A stretch of 64,000 nucleotides of DNA from Longispora albida DSM 44784 (GTDB lineage Bacteria > Actinomycetota > Actinomycetes > Mycobacteriales > Micromonosporaceae): NCBI RefSeq assembly GCF_000379825.1, contig NZ_KB903815.1, positions 26,809-90,808 of the forward strand. The letters run 5' to 3'. Under the pieces are notes generated by a model, which saw nothing but the letters and a program-made list of their open reading frames with translations, did no database searches and was not told where the DNA came from. The position numbers and the translations under genes were made by a program. Shown here in pieces: positions 16,282 to 24,116 of this stretch (the stretch's first letter is position 1; the number at the start of each line of letters is the position of its first letter).

Positions 16282-17259
16282 ATGGCTCGCTACGTACACC
16301 AGATCGCCCGGCCGCACGGGCGGCCCACCGCCGACCAGTTCCGCTTCGTCGACGCTCCCGACCCGGTACCCGGCCCCGGCCAGGCACTCGTCGAGAACCT
16401 GTACCTGTCCGTCGACCCCTACATGCGTGAGGTCATGAACGATGGCGACCTCGACGCCCCGATGGAGGGCCGGGCCCTCGGCCGCGTACTCAGCTCCGAC
16501 GAACCCGGGCTCAGCGAGGGCGACCTCATCCTGCACCGCGACGGGTGGCGGACACACGCTGTGGTCGGCGCCGGCCAGTACCGGAAACTCCGCCACCACG
16601 ACGGCGTCCCGCTCGACACCTTCCTCGGCCTGCTCGGCGGCACCGGCCTGAGCGCGTACGTCGGCCTGACCAGGATCGGGCGGATCGAAGCCGGCGAGAC
16701 AGTCTTCATCTCGGCAGCGGCGGGCGGCGTCGGCAGCGCGGCCGGCCAGATCGCCCGGCTGCTCGGCGCGAAGCGGATCATCGGCAGCGCCGGCTCCGAC
16801 ACCAAGGCCGAGTACCTCACCAGCAGGCTCGGCTTCGACGCCGCGATCAACTACCGGGCAGGCAACCTGCGCGACCAGCTCGCCCAGGCGGCACCCGACG
16901 GCATCGACCTCTACTTCGACAACGTCGGCGGCGAGCACATGGAAGCCGCGATCGACGTGCTCAAGCCGGGCGGGCGGATCGTGTGGTGCGGGGCCGTGTC
17001 GCAGTACAACAACACGGGCACGTGGTCGGGGCCCGCCAACCTCTACGAGGTGGTCTACAAGACCCTGCGGCTGGAAGGCTTCCTCGTCCGCGAGCACATG
17101 GACGCCCAGCCCGAGCTGGAGGACTTCCTCGTCCCGCACCTGCGCAGCGGAGCCGTCCACTCGGCACAGACCATTGTGGACGGCTTCGACGGGATCGTCG
17201 ACGCGTTCCTCGACATGCTCAGCGGCGCCAACACCGGCAAGATGATCGTCCGGCTGTAG
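16282..17259 (+). CDS. NADP-dependent zinc-free MDR oxidoreductase
   Basis: 325 residues. The nucleotide-binding motif reads AAAGGVGSAAGQIARLLGAKRIIGSAGS, split here as AAGGVGSAAGQ and the following strand. The LSVDPYMRE segment and the NVGGEHMEAAIDVLKPGGRI block are typical of the leukotriene B4 dehydrogenase/curcumin reductase group, which lacks the catalytic zinc of alcohol dehydrogenases. These enzymes reduce alkenals and enones with NADPH. The start has no ribosome site and may be leaderless. The ArsR regulator is divergent, 55 bases away. Confidence 0.85.
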   Translation: MARYVHQIARPHGRPTADQFRFVDAPDPVPGPGQALVENLYLSVDPYMREVMNDGDLDAPMEGRALGRVLSSDEPGLSEGDLILHRDGWRTHAVVGAGQYRKLRHHDGVPLDTFLGLLGGTGLSAYVGLTRIGRIEAGETVFISAAAGGVGSAAGQIARLLGAKRIIGSAGSDTKAEYLTSRLGFDAAINYRAGNLRDQLAQAAPDGIDLYFDNVGGEHMEAAIDVLKPGGRIVWCGAVSQYNNTGTWSGPANLYEVVYKTLRLEGFLVREHMDAQPELEDFLVPHLRSGAVHSAQTIVDGFDGIVDAFLDMLSGANTGKMIVRL

Positions 17260-17300
17260 ACCGCCGTCCCGGCTGGCCCGCTCACGGGGCGGGCCAGCTG

Positions 17301-19910
17301 TCAGACGATCGCCATGTCCACGAACTGCGACAGGTGCAGCTGCGCCGCCACGGTGATCGTGTCGGTCGGGCCATTTCGGTGCTTCGCGACTATGAAATCG
17401 GCCTCTCCGGCGCGCGGTGACTCCTTGTCGTAGTAGTCATCACGGTGCAAAAGAATAACAACGTCGGCATCCTGCTCAATAGACCCAGATTCACGCAAGT
17501 CGGACAATTGGGGCCGCTTGTCTGTTCGTTGTTCCGGGCCACGGTTCAGCTGGCAGGCCGCGATCACCGGGGCCTGGATCTCCTTCGCTAGCAGCTTCAG
17601 GCCACGCGACAGCTCGGCGACCTCCTGCTGGCGGCTCTCCGTCTTCTTCGGTGAGCTCATGAGCTGGAGATAGTCGACGCAGACCAGCTTGAGGTCGTGC
17701 CGCTGCTTGAGCCGCCGGGCCTTGGCCCGGACCTCCATCAGCGTCATGTTCGGCGTGTCATCCACGAACAGCGGAGCCTCGCTGATCTCACCCATCCGGC
17801 GAGCCAGCTTCGTCCAGTCGTCATCGGACAGCTGCCCGGACCGCAGGACGTGCAGCGGCACCCGCGCCTCGGCCGACAGCAGACGCATGACGATCTCGAT
17901 CTTGCTCATTTCCAGGCTGAAGATCGCACTCGCCAGGCTGTGCTTGAGCGCGGCCGACCGGGCGAAGTCCATCGCGATGGTCGAGTTGTGCGTGGGGACC
18001 ATCGACCGGCCAGCCAGGTAGAGATGGCTCTGGTTGTCCACCTGCACACACCGGACCGGCACGCTGGCCACAGGCCGCACGTCCACGATGTACCGGGACC
18101 CGGTCCGTGCCGAGGTTGTGGCACGGCAGCGTTCGCGGTGGGCTGCACACTTGCGTTCGAGCCGGAAGACCTGGTCAGCCGTGGTGAAGTTCAGGGTGTA
18201 CGCGGTGGAAGAGGCCGCAGTCCGGCCCTGCACCGCCTTCTCGCTGATCGTGCACCGGTAGCCGAGGCTGACGACCAGCTCGTAGACGTCCAGAGCCAGC
18301 CGCTCCGACGTGGACGTGAACTGCACGTTCCCCGTGGCGCCGACCGCGCCGTCGGTGTCGAGCAGACCGGCCAGCAGAGCGCGCCGCTGCGCCTCGGATG
18401 CCCGCAGGTAGCCGGCCGGGATGTGCTTGTTGTTCAGGACCCCGGCCTCGCGGAGGAAGCCGTCGCTCTCGATGTGGCCGGCCATCTCCGGGTCGGCCGT
18501 CGTGAACTGCGACGCGGCCGAGTGGCCGTCGCCCAGCCAGGCGCCGAGCGTGTACGGAGGGATCGGAAGGTCCTGCTCTGGCAGGCAGAGCGGGGCGGCG
18601 TTGACGACCGCGTGGTTGAGGCGGCTGTCGGAGCCCACGCGCAGGGTACGGGCGATTTCGGCCGTCGTGTGGATCCCACTGTGGGAGGCGGCACCGTGGG
18701 CGTTCACCGGCCGCTCGGCGCGCAGGAGCAGGCCCGTGAGCAGCTTCCGCTGTGAGTACGCCGGTACCTGCCTCGGGCCTTCGGCCACGCGACCCGAGAT
18801 GCCGACCTGGCGGCCGACCGTGTGCAGCACGTTCCGGAACTGGTCGCCGACCTGGCCGAGTGCCCCGGCGAAGGTGACCAGCCGGTCCGGCTCGGACAGC
18901 GCGCGGGCCGCTGCCCGGCGGGCCGACTCGAGAGCTGGCTCGTCCCAGTACAGGGCGTGCTTGAGCTGCTGGCGGCGGGCTGCCCGCGTGGTCGTCTGCC
19001 ACAGGTGCTCGCCGTCGGCCACGATTACCGTGCCGTCGGAGAACTCGACCTCGTAGCACGGCCGGTCCTGCATGACCTCGGTCGCCGCCACCACGGTGGT
19101 CGGGCGGCCGTCGGCGCCGAGCAGCTGGTCGCCGACCGAGACCTCGCCCATCGTCGTCCACCCGCCGGGCGTGGGCAGCGGGGTGTCGAGCGCCAGTGCC
19201 TTGCCGAGACCAGGACGGCCTGCCACGATCACCAGCTGGCCGGGGTGGAGGCCGCCCAGGAGGCGGTCGAGGTCGGTGAAGCCGGTGGGGACGCCGGTCA
19301 TCGTCCCGCCGGCCGCGCCGATCGCCTCGATCTCGTCGAGGGTCGGCTGGAGGAGGTCGTTGAGGACGGCGTAGTCCTCGCTGACGCGCTTCTCCGTCAC
19401 GTCGTAGATGGCCTGCTGGGCCAGGTCCACCACGTCGTCCACGTCCCGCCCGGCACCGGCGCCCGCGCCGTAGCCGAGCTGGACGACCCGGGTGCCTGCC
19501 TCGACGAGCCGGCGCATGATGGCGCGCTCGCCGACGATGCGGGCGTAGTAGCCGGCGTTGGCGGCGGTCGGGACGGTGTTGACGAGGGTGTGCAGGTACG
19601 GGACGCCGCCGACCCTGGCGATCTCGCCGGCGTCGGTGAGGGCCGCGGCGACGGTGATCGGGTCGGCGGGTTCGCCGCGGCCGTACAGGTCGAGAATGGT
19701 GTCGAAGATCGTCGCGTGTACCGGCTTGTAGAAGTCGGCCACGCGGAGGATCTCGACGACGTCGGCGATCGCGTCCTTGCTCAGCATCATGCCGCCGAGG
19801 ACGCACTGCTCCGCTGCCACGTCCTGCGGTGGCGTCCGGTCGAAGCCGGACGGCTCGCTGACAGCGGCTGGCGGTGCTTCCGCCGGCCGTACATTGTCCG
19901 AGATCGCCAC
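17301..19910 (-). CDS. dnaB: Replicative DNA helicase DnaB, interrupted by an intein
   Basis: 869 codons: N-extein 237, intein 405, C-extein 227, giving a 464-residue mature helicase. The N-extein has the N-terminal DnaB domain (AAEQCVLGGMMLSKDAI) and the Walker A GRPGLGK at residues 231-237. The C-extein starts STIAMDF and holds FSLEMS, the Walker B LVCVDYLQLM and the GSIEQDADVVILLHR block. DnaB unwinds DNA ahead of the fork. GTG at 19910 is supported by GAGGGGGAC upstream. The insertion falls between Lys and Ser of the P-loop, so unspliced protein cannot bind ATP. An array of DnaA-box-like sites lies 130-280 bases upstream. Confidence 0.95.
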   Translation of the reverse strand: MAISDNVRPAEAPPAAVSEPSGFDRTPPQDVAAEQCVLGGMMLSKDAIADVVEILRVADFYKPVHATIFDTILDLYGRGEPADPITVAAALTDAGEIARVGGVPYLHTLVNTVPTAANAGYYARIVGERAIMRRLVEAGTRVVQLGYGAGAGAGRDVDDVVDLAQQAIYDVTEKRVSEDYAVLNDLLQPTLDEIEAIGAAGGTMTGVPTGFTDLDRLLGGLHPGQLVIVAGRPGLGKALALDTPLPTPGGWTTMGEVSVGDQLLGADGRPTTVVAATEVMQDRPCYEVEFSDGTVIVADGEHLWQTTTRAARRQQLKHALYWDEPALESARRAAARALSEPDRLVTFAGALGQVGDQFRNVLHTVGRQVGISGRVAEGPRQVPAYSQRKLLTGLLLRAERPVNAHGAASHSGIHTTAEIARTLRVGSDSRLNHAVVNAAPLCLPEQDLPIPPYTLGAWLGDGHSAASQFTTADPEMAGHIESDGFLREAGVLNNKHIPAGYLRASEAQRRALLAGLLDTDGAVGATGNVQFTSTSERLALDVYELVVSLGYRCTISEKAVQGRTAASSTAYTLNFTTADQVFRLERKCAAHRERCRATTSARTGSRYIVDVRPVASVPVRCVQVDNQSHLYLAGRSMVPTHNSTIAMDFARSAALKHSLASAIFSLEMSKIEIVMRLLSAEARVPLHVLRSGQLSDDDWTKLARRMGEISEAPLFVDDTPNMTLMEVRAKARRLKQRHDLKLVCVDYLQLMSSPKKTESRQQEVAELSRGLKLLAKEIQAPVIAACQLNRGPEQRTDKRPQLSDLRESGSIEQDADVVILLHRDDYYDKESPRAGEADFIVAKHRNGPTDTITVAAQLHLSQFVDMAIV
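17985..19199 (-). other. Class 3 intein with LAGLIDADG homing endonuclease in DnaB
   Basis: 405 residues from Ala1 (no Cys or Ser at position 1) to His404-Asn405, followed by extein Ser. In place of the usual first-residue nucleophile it has the class 3 triplet: Trp67 in EHLWQT, Cys384 in VPVRCVQVD and Thr403 in VPTHN. Two LAGLIDADG motifs, LGAWLGDG (218-225) and LLAGLLDTDG (275-284), keep their acidic residues, so the endonuclease may be active. The site is the P-loop position known for actinobacterial DnaB inteins. Reading frame and splice residues are intact. Confidence 0.93.
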
Positions 19911-20036
19911 GTCGTCCCCCTCACCTGCGGCTCCGTGACCGAAGTGTTCGCCTGCCGCAGCCTGGAACCCCGCCGGCGCGCCGCAAGAGAACAAACCTTG
20001 ACCCTAGGATTCGAGCCCCGAGCCGCCAAATCTGCC

Positions 20037-20188
20037 TGTGGATAAACCTGTGGATAACCTGTGGATAACTGGCCAGTTCCGGTGCATAACCTGTGGACAG
20101 GCCTGTGGACAACGCCCGAACTGGCCAGTGGATAACTCGATTTCGGCGCTCTGACCTGCGCAAATCTCAGTCCACACCCTGTGGACAG
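20037..20188. promoter_or_regulatory. Array of DnaA-box-like nonamers upstream of dnaB
   Basis: Seven sites in the same orientation: TGTGGATAA at 20037, 20049 and 20060; TGTGGACAG at 20092 and 20180; TGTGGACAA at 20104; AGTGGATAA at 20127. On the other strand these are TTATCCACA, TTGTCCACA and close variants, the DnaA consensus of E. coli and actinobacteria. A weaker match, GGTGCATAA, is at 20081. Two copies of the 10-bp palindrome ACTGGCCAGT (20068-20077 and 20120-20129) lie inside the array. No gene occupies 19911-20210. The likely roles are DnaA control of dnaB or DnaA titration; dnaA and dnaN are not adjacent, so this is not the standard oriC context. Confidence 0.75.
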
Positions 20189-20210
20189 AAGAAAGTCTGG
20201 CGTGTCGTGG

Positions 20211-20753
20211 TCAGCCGGCGTGTCGTGGTTGCTGCCCAGTGTCCTCCACGTCCGGCTCCGGGATGTCGCGGGCCGACAGCGCGGTGAGGGCCTGCCGGAT
20301 GCTCTCCGGAGGCGCCGAGGTCTCCACGAGCGGCCGGACCTGCCAGAACTGCCAGTTGCCGGAGATATCGGCGTGGAGCTGGTAGGAGGAGGCCGGGTGC
20401 AGGAGTTCGTCGCCGTGCAGGGTCGGGAGGGCCTGGAGCAGCCGCTCGCCATAGTGGAGGTAGTAGGAGTGGCCGGGGACGACCCACGGTCCACCGGAGG
20501 CTGTCCAGCCGGTGCCGTCGTGGGCGAGGTAGTAGATCTCGCCGGTCGTCATCCAGTAGTCGAAGTGTGAGCCGGACAGGTCGTCCAGCAGTGTGACGCC
20601 GACGATACGGTGCTTGCCCCCGCGCCGGTGGGTATCTGTGATGCCGATCTTGAGGGGTTCGAAGGGCCGGAGGTCCTGGATCCGGCCTTCGAGGACTTCC
20701 TGCTCGGTGGGCTGGCTGGACGGCTGGTCTGGTTCGTATGCGGGAAGGTTCAC
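20211..20753 (-). CDS. Hypothetical protein, 180 residues
   Basis: GTG start at 20753. A Pro/Gln/Glu-rich N-terminus is followed by a compact mixed domain rich in aromatic residues (SGSHFDYWMTTGEIYYLAHDGTGW and SYYLHYGERLLQ, quoted in parts). The C-terminus is helical and ends in a polar tail. No signal peptide or membrane helix. I recognise no family. Its stop lies just outside the DnaA-box array, and it points towards dnaB, so transcription from it would run through the array. Confidence 0.55.
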   Translation of the reverse strand: MNLPAYEPDQPSSQPTEQEVLEGRIQDLRPFEPLKIGITDTHRRGGKHRIVGVTLLDDLSGSHFDYWMTTGEIYYLAHDGTGWTASGGPWVVPGHSYYLHYGERLLQALPTLHGDELLHPASSYQLHADISGNWQFWQVRPLVETSAPPESIRQALTALSARDIPEPDVEDTGQQPRHAG

Positions 20754-20856
20754 GGCGCAGATTGTGTGCCGGGGGCTCCCGGCGAACCCGCAAAAAGTTG
20801 CGGGTTCATCTGAGCTGGGAAAACGTCGGAAAATGGCCCCGATTGATCGATGGACG

Positions 20857-21702
20857 TCAGCAGCCGGCCGCGCCGGGCTTCCCGATCGACCACCACGGCA
20901 GCGGGCCGGCGTCGCATTCGACCATCAGCTCGTTGCGGCGGGCGGCGGCGCGCTGGCCGCCGGTGTCGCCGCGCCGGAAGCCCGCGTCGGCCGCCGCGTC
21001 GGCGAGCTCCGCCGCGAGGTGCCAGTGCCGCAGGTCCGCGTACTGGTCGCTGACGGACATGAGCTCAGCCGGGTTGCGGCGGGTCAGGGCCTGGATGTGG
21101 CCGACGCGAACCGCGGCGACGGGTGAGTGCTCGGGGGCCGCCACCGGTATCTCGGGGAAGACGCCGAGCCGGGCGAGCAGGGTCAGCGCGTCGATCCGCT
21201 GGACGGGCGCGTCGTTGGCCACGCACTCGTCGGCGAGGGCTGCGAGCCGGGCGCGGGCCTCGGCCAGCTTGCCCTGGCAGGCCATCGCGTAGGCGACGGC
21301 CAGCAGGCGGGAGGCGCGGCGCGGGTGGCGGACCGGGTCCTCGGTGGCTTCGGACTCGGCGAGGAGCCGGTCGACGGCGTGGCCGCCGAGGGAGGCCTTG
21401 GCCGCGGCGAGCTCGGCGAGCTGCCAGGAGAGCATGCCGCACGGGTCCTGGCCACGGGTGAGGGCGACGGCGGCGTCCAGCAGCTCGGCCGCGCGGCGGG
21501 CCCGGCCCTGTGCCGCGGCGGCGAGGGCTTCGATGTGGAGGCCGTAGCCGCGCCCGGCCGGGTACCTGCTGCGCCAGCCCCAGTCGCGCAGCTGCCTGCC
21601 GATCGCGACCGCCTCGTCCATCCGGCCGATCTCCAGCAGGTAGCAGGCCTCGGTGTGGGTGAGCGAGACGGTGCGGTCGCGGTCGGGGGCAAGGTCGGGC
21701 AA
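20857..21702 (-). CDS. TPR-like helical repeat protein
   Basis: 281 residues, almost all alpha-helical, Ala/Leu/Arg rich, with helix pairs spaced as in tetratricopeptide repeats (for example LEIGRMDEAVAIGRQLRDWG, then GLHIEALAAAAQGRARRAAELLDAA in parts). I chose the TTG at 21702 because CGGGAGGTAC lies 4-13 bases before it, the best ribosome site nearby; ATG codons further upstream add an unlikely Arg/His-rich lead. It resembles the C-terminal sensor part of actinobacterial XRE or SARP regulators such as the gene at 22912, but without the DNA-binding domain. Confidence 0.6.
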   Translation of the reverse strand: MPDLAPDRDRTVSLTHTEACYLLEIGRMDEAVAIGRQLRDWGWRSRYPAGRGYGLHIEALAAAAQGRARRAAELLDAAVALTRGQDPCGMLSWQLAELAAAKASLGGHAVDRLLAESEATEDPVRHPRRASRLLAVAYAMACQGKLAEARARLAALADECVANDAPVQRIDALTLLARLGVFPEIPVAAPEHSPVAAVRVGHIQALTRRNPAELMSVSDQYADLRHWHLAAELADAAADAGFRRGDTGGQRAAARRNELMVECDAGPLPWWSIGKPGAAGC

Positions 21703-21932
21703 CGCTGTACCTCCCGTCCGGCGGTGCTGTGCTGGCGGTGCTGTGCGGTGCGGTGACGGCGGTGCTTCGTGCACGCGCTGTAGTACCAGAAGATATTCAG
21801 CCCGCTGTCGGCTCTCGTCCACGGTTGCGGTGGGTATCTGACAGCCAATTTCGCTTGATCTTCGCAATCGGGCCTTTACGGCCTAACGATCAGCGATGAT
21901 GGCGGTACATGCTGCAAGGAAGGGGACAGAGG

Positions 21933-22202
21933 ATGGGACGCTTCCTGGAGATTGTGGTCAGTGCGATCTTCTTCGGGGCCATCATCGGCGCGCTCGGCCG
22001 GCTGCTCCTGCCCGGCAAGCAGAGCATCTCGATCGCCAAGACGATCGGGGTGGGCATCGCCGCGGCGTTCGTCGGCAGCCTGCTCGCGTGGATCTTCGGA
22101 GTCGACGAGACCAAGGGCATCGACTGGATCCAGTGGGCGCTCCAGATCGGCCTCGCGATGATCGGCGTCGCTCTCGTCGCTGGTACCGCGAAGAGGTCCT
22201 GA
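21933..22202 (+). CDS. GlsB/YeaQ/YmgE-family (transglycosylase-associated) membrane protein
   Basis: 89 residues with three hydrophobic helices separated by short polar turns: an N-terminal helix, GVGIAAAFVGSLLAWIFG, and a C-terminal helix ending GTAKRS. The motif GRLLLPGKQ after the first helix is the family hallmark. Members are small stress-associated inner membrane proteins of unknown mechanism. GGAAGGGGACAGAGG provides a purine-rich ribosome site before the ATG at 21933. It converges with the surface protein gene at 22209. Confidence 0.85.
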   Translation: MGRFLEIVVSAIFFGAIIGALGRLLLPGKQSISIAKTIGVGIAAAFVGSLLAWIFGVDETKGIDWIQWALQIGLAMIGVALVAGTAKRS

Positions 22203-22208
22203 GAGGTT

Positions 22209-22802
22209 TCAGAAGCCGCGCCGGCGGTGCCAGACCACGATCACGCCGACGCTAGAGAACAACAGGCCGCCTGCTCCAGCCACGATCAGCAACCTCGGGC
22301 TGGGCAGGCGGTCCTCGTCGTCGGCGACCGCCGTCTCGCCCTGGACAGCGTCTGCCGGCTCCAGGCCGCCGCCACCTTCCGCTGGTGCCACGGTGGCAAG
22401 AGCCTCATCCGGTACCTGCGGGACGGGCTCGTCCATCCTCGGCGCGGGCTCCGGCTCGTCGGCCCGCCGTGGCGCGATGGGCTGCGGCCCCGGTACGCCG
22501 GACGCCTGCTCGTGTGCCGGCGAAGGCGCGGCTGACGGCGTCGCCGGATCCGCCGGTTCGGACGGCTGGCTCACCGCGGGTGACGGGGAAGTCGGCGGGG
22601 ACACGGGCGGGGACAGCGACGGGGACGGCGCCAGCTCGCCTGGTTCCGCCGGGGAGACGGCGGCCGGGGTCAGCGGGCTGCCGCTGGGGACGGGGTCGAG
22701 GGGGTCCGGGCTGGGTTCCGCTGCTGCCTGCCAGCCCCACCCGAGGACGACGGCCGCGCATGCCGCGCTCAGCGCGAGTCGACCCGAGAACCGTCCAGTC
22801 AT
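22209..22802 (-). CDS. Secreted Pro/Ser-rich protein with C-terminal anchor
   Basis: 197 residues. Signal peptide to about residue 28 (QAAAEPS), then a low-complexity Pro/Ser/Glu stalk of about 125 residues, then LLIVAGAGGLLFSSVGVIVVW as a single membrane helix with a RRRGF tail. It resembles sortase-substrate sorting signals in layout, but the expected LPxTG is absent (LPSPR is found just before the helix), so membrane anchoring is the safer reading. No folded domain is evident. It may be a wall-spanning spacer or cell-surface antigen. Confidence 0.55.
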   Translation of the reverse strand: MTGRFSGRLALSAACAAVVLGWGWQAAAEPSPDPLDPVPSGSPLTPAAVSPAEPGELAPSPSLSPPVSPPTSPSPAVSQPSEPADPATPSAAPSPAHEQASGVPGPQPIAPRRADEPEPAPRMDEPVPQVPDEALATVAPAEGGGGLEPADAVQGETAVADDEDRLPSPRLLIVAGAGGLLFSSVGVIVVWHRRRGF

Positions 22803-22911
22803 GTCCGGGACCCCTGTCTGGACCCATCAGCTCCATCTCAGGCTAGATCGCCGTGTGGCCACTCCGCCGGTCGTTTGCTGATCTCTATTGTTTTGTGTAC
22901 TTGTTCTGACT

Positions 22912-24111
22912 ATGGACGCAAAGGAGTTCGGGGACCACGTCCGGCACCTTCGCCGCACCCGCGGCTACAGCCAGGCAGGCCTCGCAGCCAGGATCGGCCG
23001 CTCTGAGTCCTGGGTTTCCCAGGTCGAGCGGGGAGTGTTCACAGTGGACAAGGTCACGGTGCTCACCGCGCTCGCCAAGGAGCTGGAGGTGAAGCCGGAC
23101 CAGCTCGTCGACGGGCCGATGCTCCCGGCACTGGTCGAGGACGACGAGCTGCCGATCGCCGGGGTGCGCGAGCACTTCACGAGCGTCGCGGTCGCCCAGG
23201 AGACGTATCCGGGGACCGACGAGGACTACTTCCAGCTCCGCCAGGACGTCTGGGCCGCGTACCAGGCGTACCAGGCGGCCGAGTACGAGGAGCTGTGCGC
23301 GGCGCTGCCGGGCATCCTCCGGCTGGCCGACCGGATCCAGGGCCCCGGCTACATCCCGGCGTACGCGCTGGCCGCCAAGATGCTCGCGAAGCTGGGCGAC
23401 ACGAACACCTCCTACGTCGCCGCCGACCGGTGCGCCGTCGCTGCCTCCCGCATCCCGTCAGACAACGCCCGAGGCCTCGCCACGTACGAGGTGGCGCAGG
23501 CACTGTCCCGCCTCGGCCGGATCGAGGACGGCGAGCAGCTCGCCGTCGGCACGGCGGAGGAGCTGCAACGCCGCCCGTACCACCAGATCCGCTCGCTCGC
23601 CTCGGTCATCGGCTGCCTGTGGATCTCGGGTGCGCTGATGGCGGCCAAGCGCGGCGACCGCGGCGCCGCGTACCAGCGGCTCCGGCTGGCCAGCCGGATG
23701 GCGGACGTCGTCGGCCAGGACCTGAACCTGGCGTGGACGGAGTTCGGCCCGACCCGGGTGGCGCTGCACCGGGTCCGGGTCGCGGCCGAGCTGCAGGATC
23801 TCTCCGAGGCCACGCACGCTGCTGACCAGGTCCGGGTGCAGTCGCTGGCACCCGAGCTGCGCCGCCGCCGCGCTGACCTGCACCTGACCCTGGCGTGGGC
23901 GCACGCGACCCGGCGCAACGATCCGCAGGCCGTGCTCCAGCTCACCGAGGTGCACCGGGTCGCCCCGCAGCTCGTCAAGTACGAGGTGGGTACCCGCCGT
24001 CTGATCAGGTCGCTGGTGGCGCGGGGCGGCACCGGCCCCTTCGTCCACGACCTGACCCGCGAGGTCAGCCTCACGTTCCCGGACAGGCTGGAAGGCGAAG
24101 TGGAGGAGTAG
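22912..24111 (+). CDS. XRE-family regulator with TPR-like sensor domain
   Basis: 399 residues. Residues 5-60 are a classic XRE helix-turn-helix (HVRHLRRTRGYSQAGLAARIGRSESWVSQVERG, in parts). The rest, from about residue 85, is an all-helical repeat domain with many Ala/Leu/Arg helices that is common in actinobacterial regulators of secondary metabolism and development. ATG at 22912 is preceded by no ribosome site, so it may be leaderless. It converges with the large TPR gene at 24117, with five bases between stops. Ligand and targets are unknown. Confidence 0.8.
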   Translation: MDAKEFGDHVRHLRRTRGYSQAGLAARIGRSESWVSQVERGVFTVDKVTVLTALAKELEVKPDQLVDGPMLPALVEDDELPIAGVREHFTSVAVAQETYPGTDEDYFQLRQDVWAAYQAYQAAEYEELCAALPGILRLADRIQGPGYIPAYALAAKMLAKLGDTNTSYVAADRCAVAASRIPSDNARGLATYEVAQALSRLGRIEDGEQLAVGTAEELQRRPYHQIRSLASVIGCLWISGALMAAKRGDRGAAYQRLRLASRMADVVGQDLNLAWTEFGPTRVALHRVRVAAELQDLSEATHAADQVRVQSLAPELRRRRADLHLTLAWAHATRRNDPQAVLQLTEVHRVAPQLVKYEVGTRRLIRSLVARGGTGPFVHDLTREVSLTFPDRLEGEVEE

Positions 24112-24116
24112 CGCGG

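Noticed and set aside
18175..19806. Open frame of 543 codons inside dnaB
   Set aside because: Shifted frame of the dnaB/intein region, Arg/Gly/Pro rich with no motif.
17301..19910. dnaB as a gene broken by an insertion or frameshift
   Set aside because: The frame is continuous, and the inserted part has complete splicing and endonuclease motifs with correct junctions, so it is an intein.
20037..20188. The chromosomal origin oriC
   Set aside because: dnaA and dnaN, which normally flank actinobacterial oriC, are not here, and no clear AT-rich unwinding region is present. Kept as a DnaA-box cluster only.
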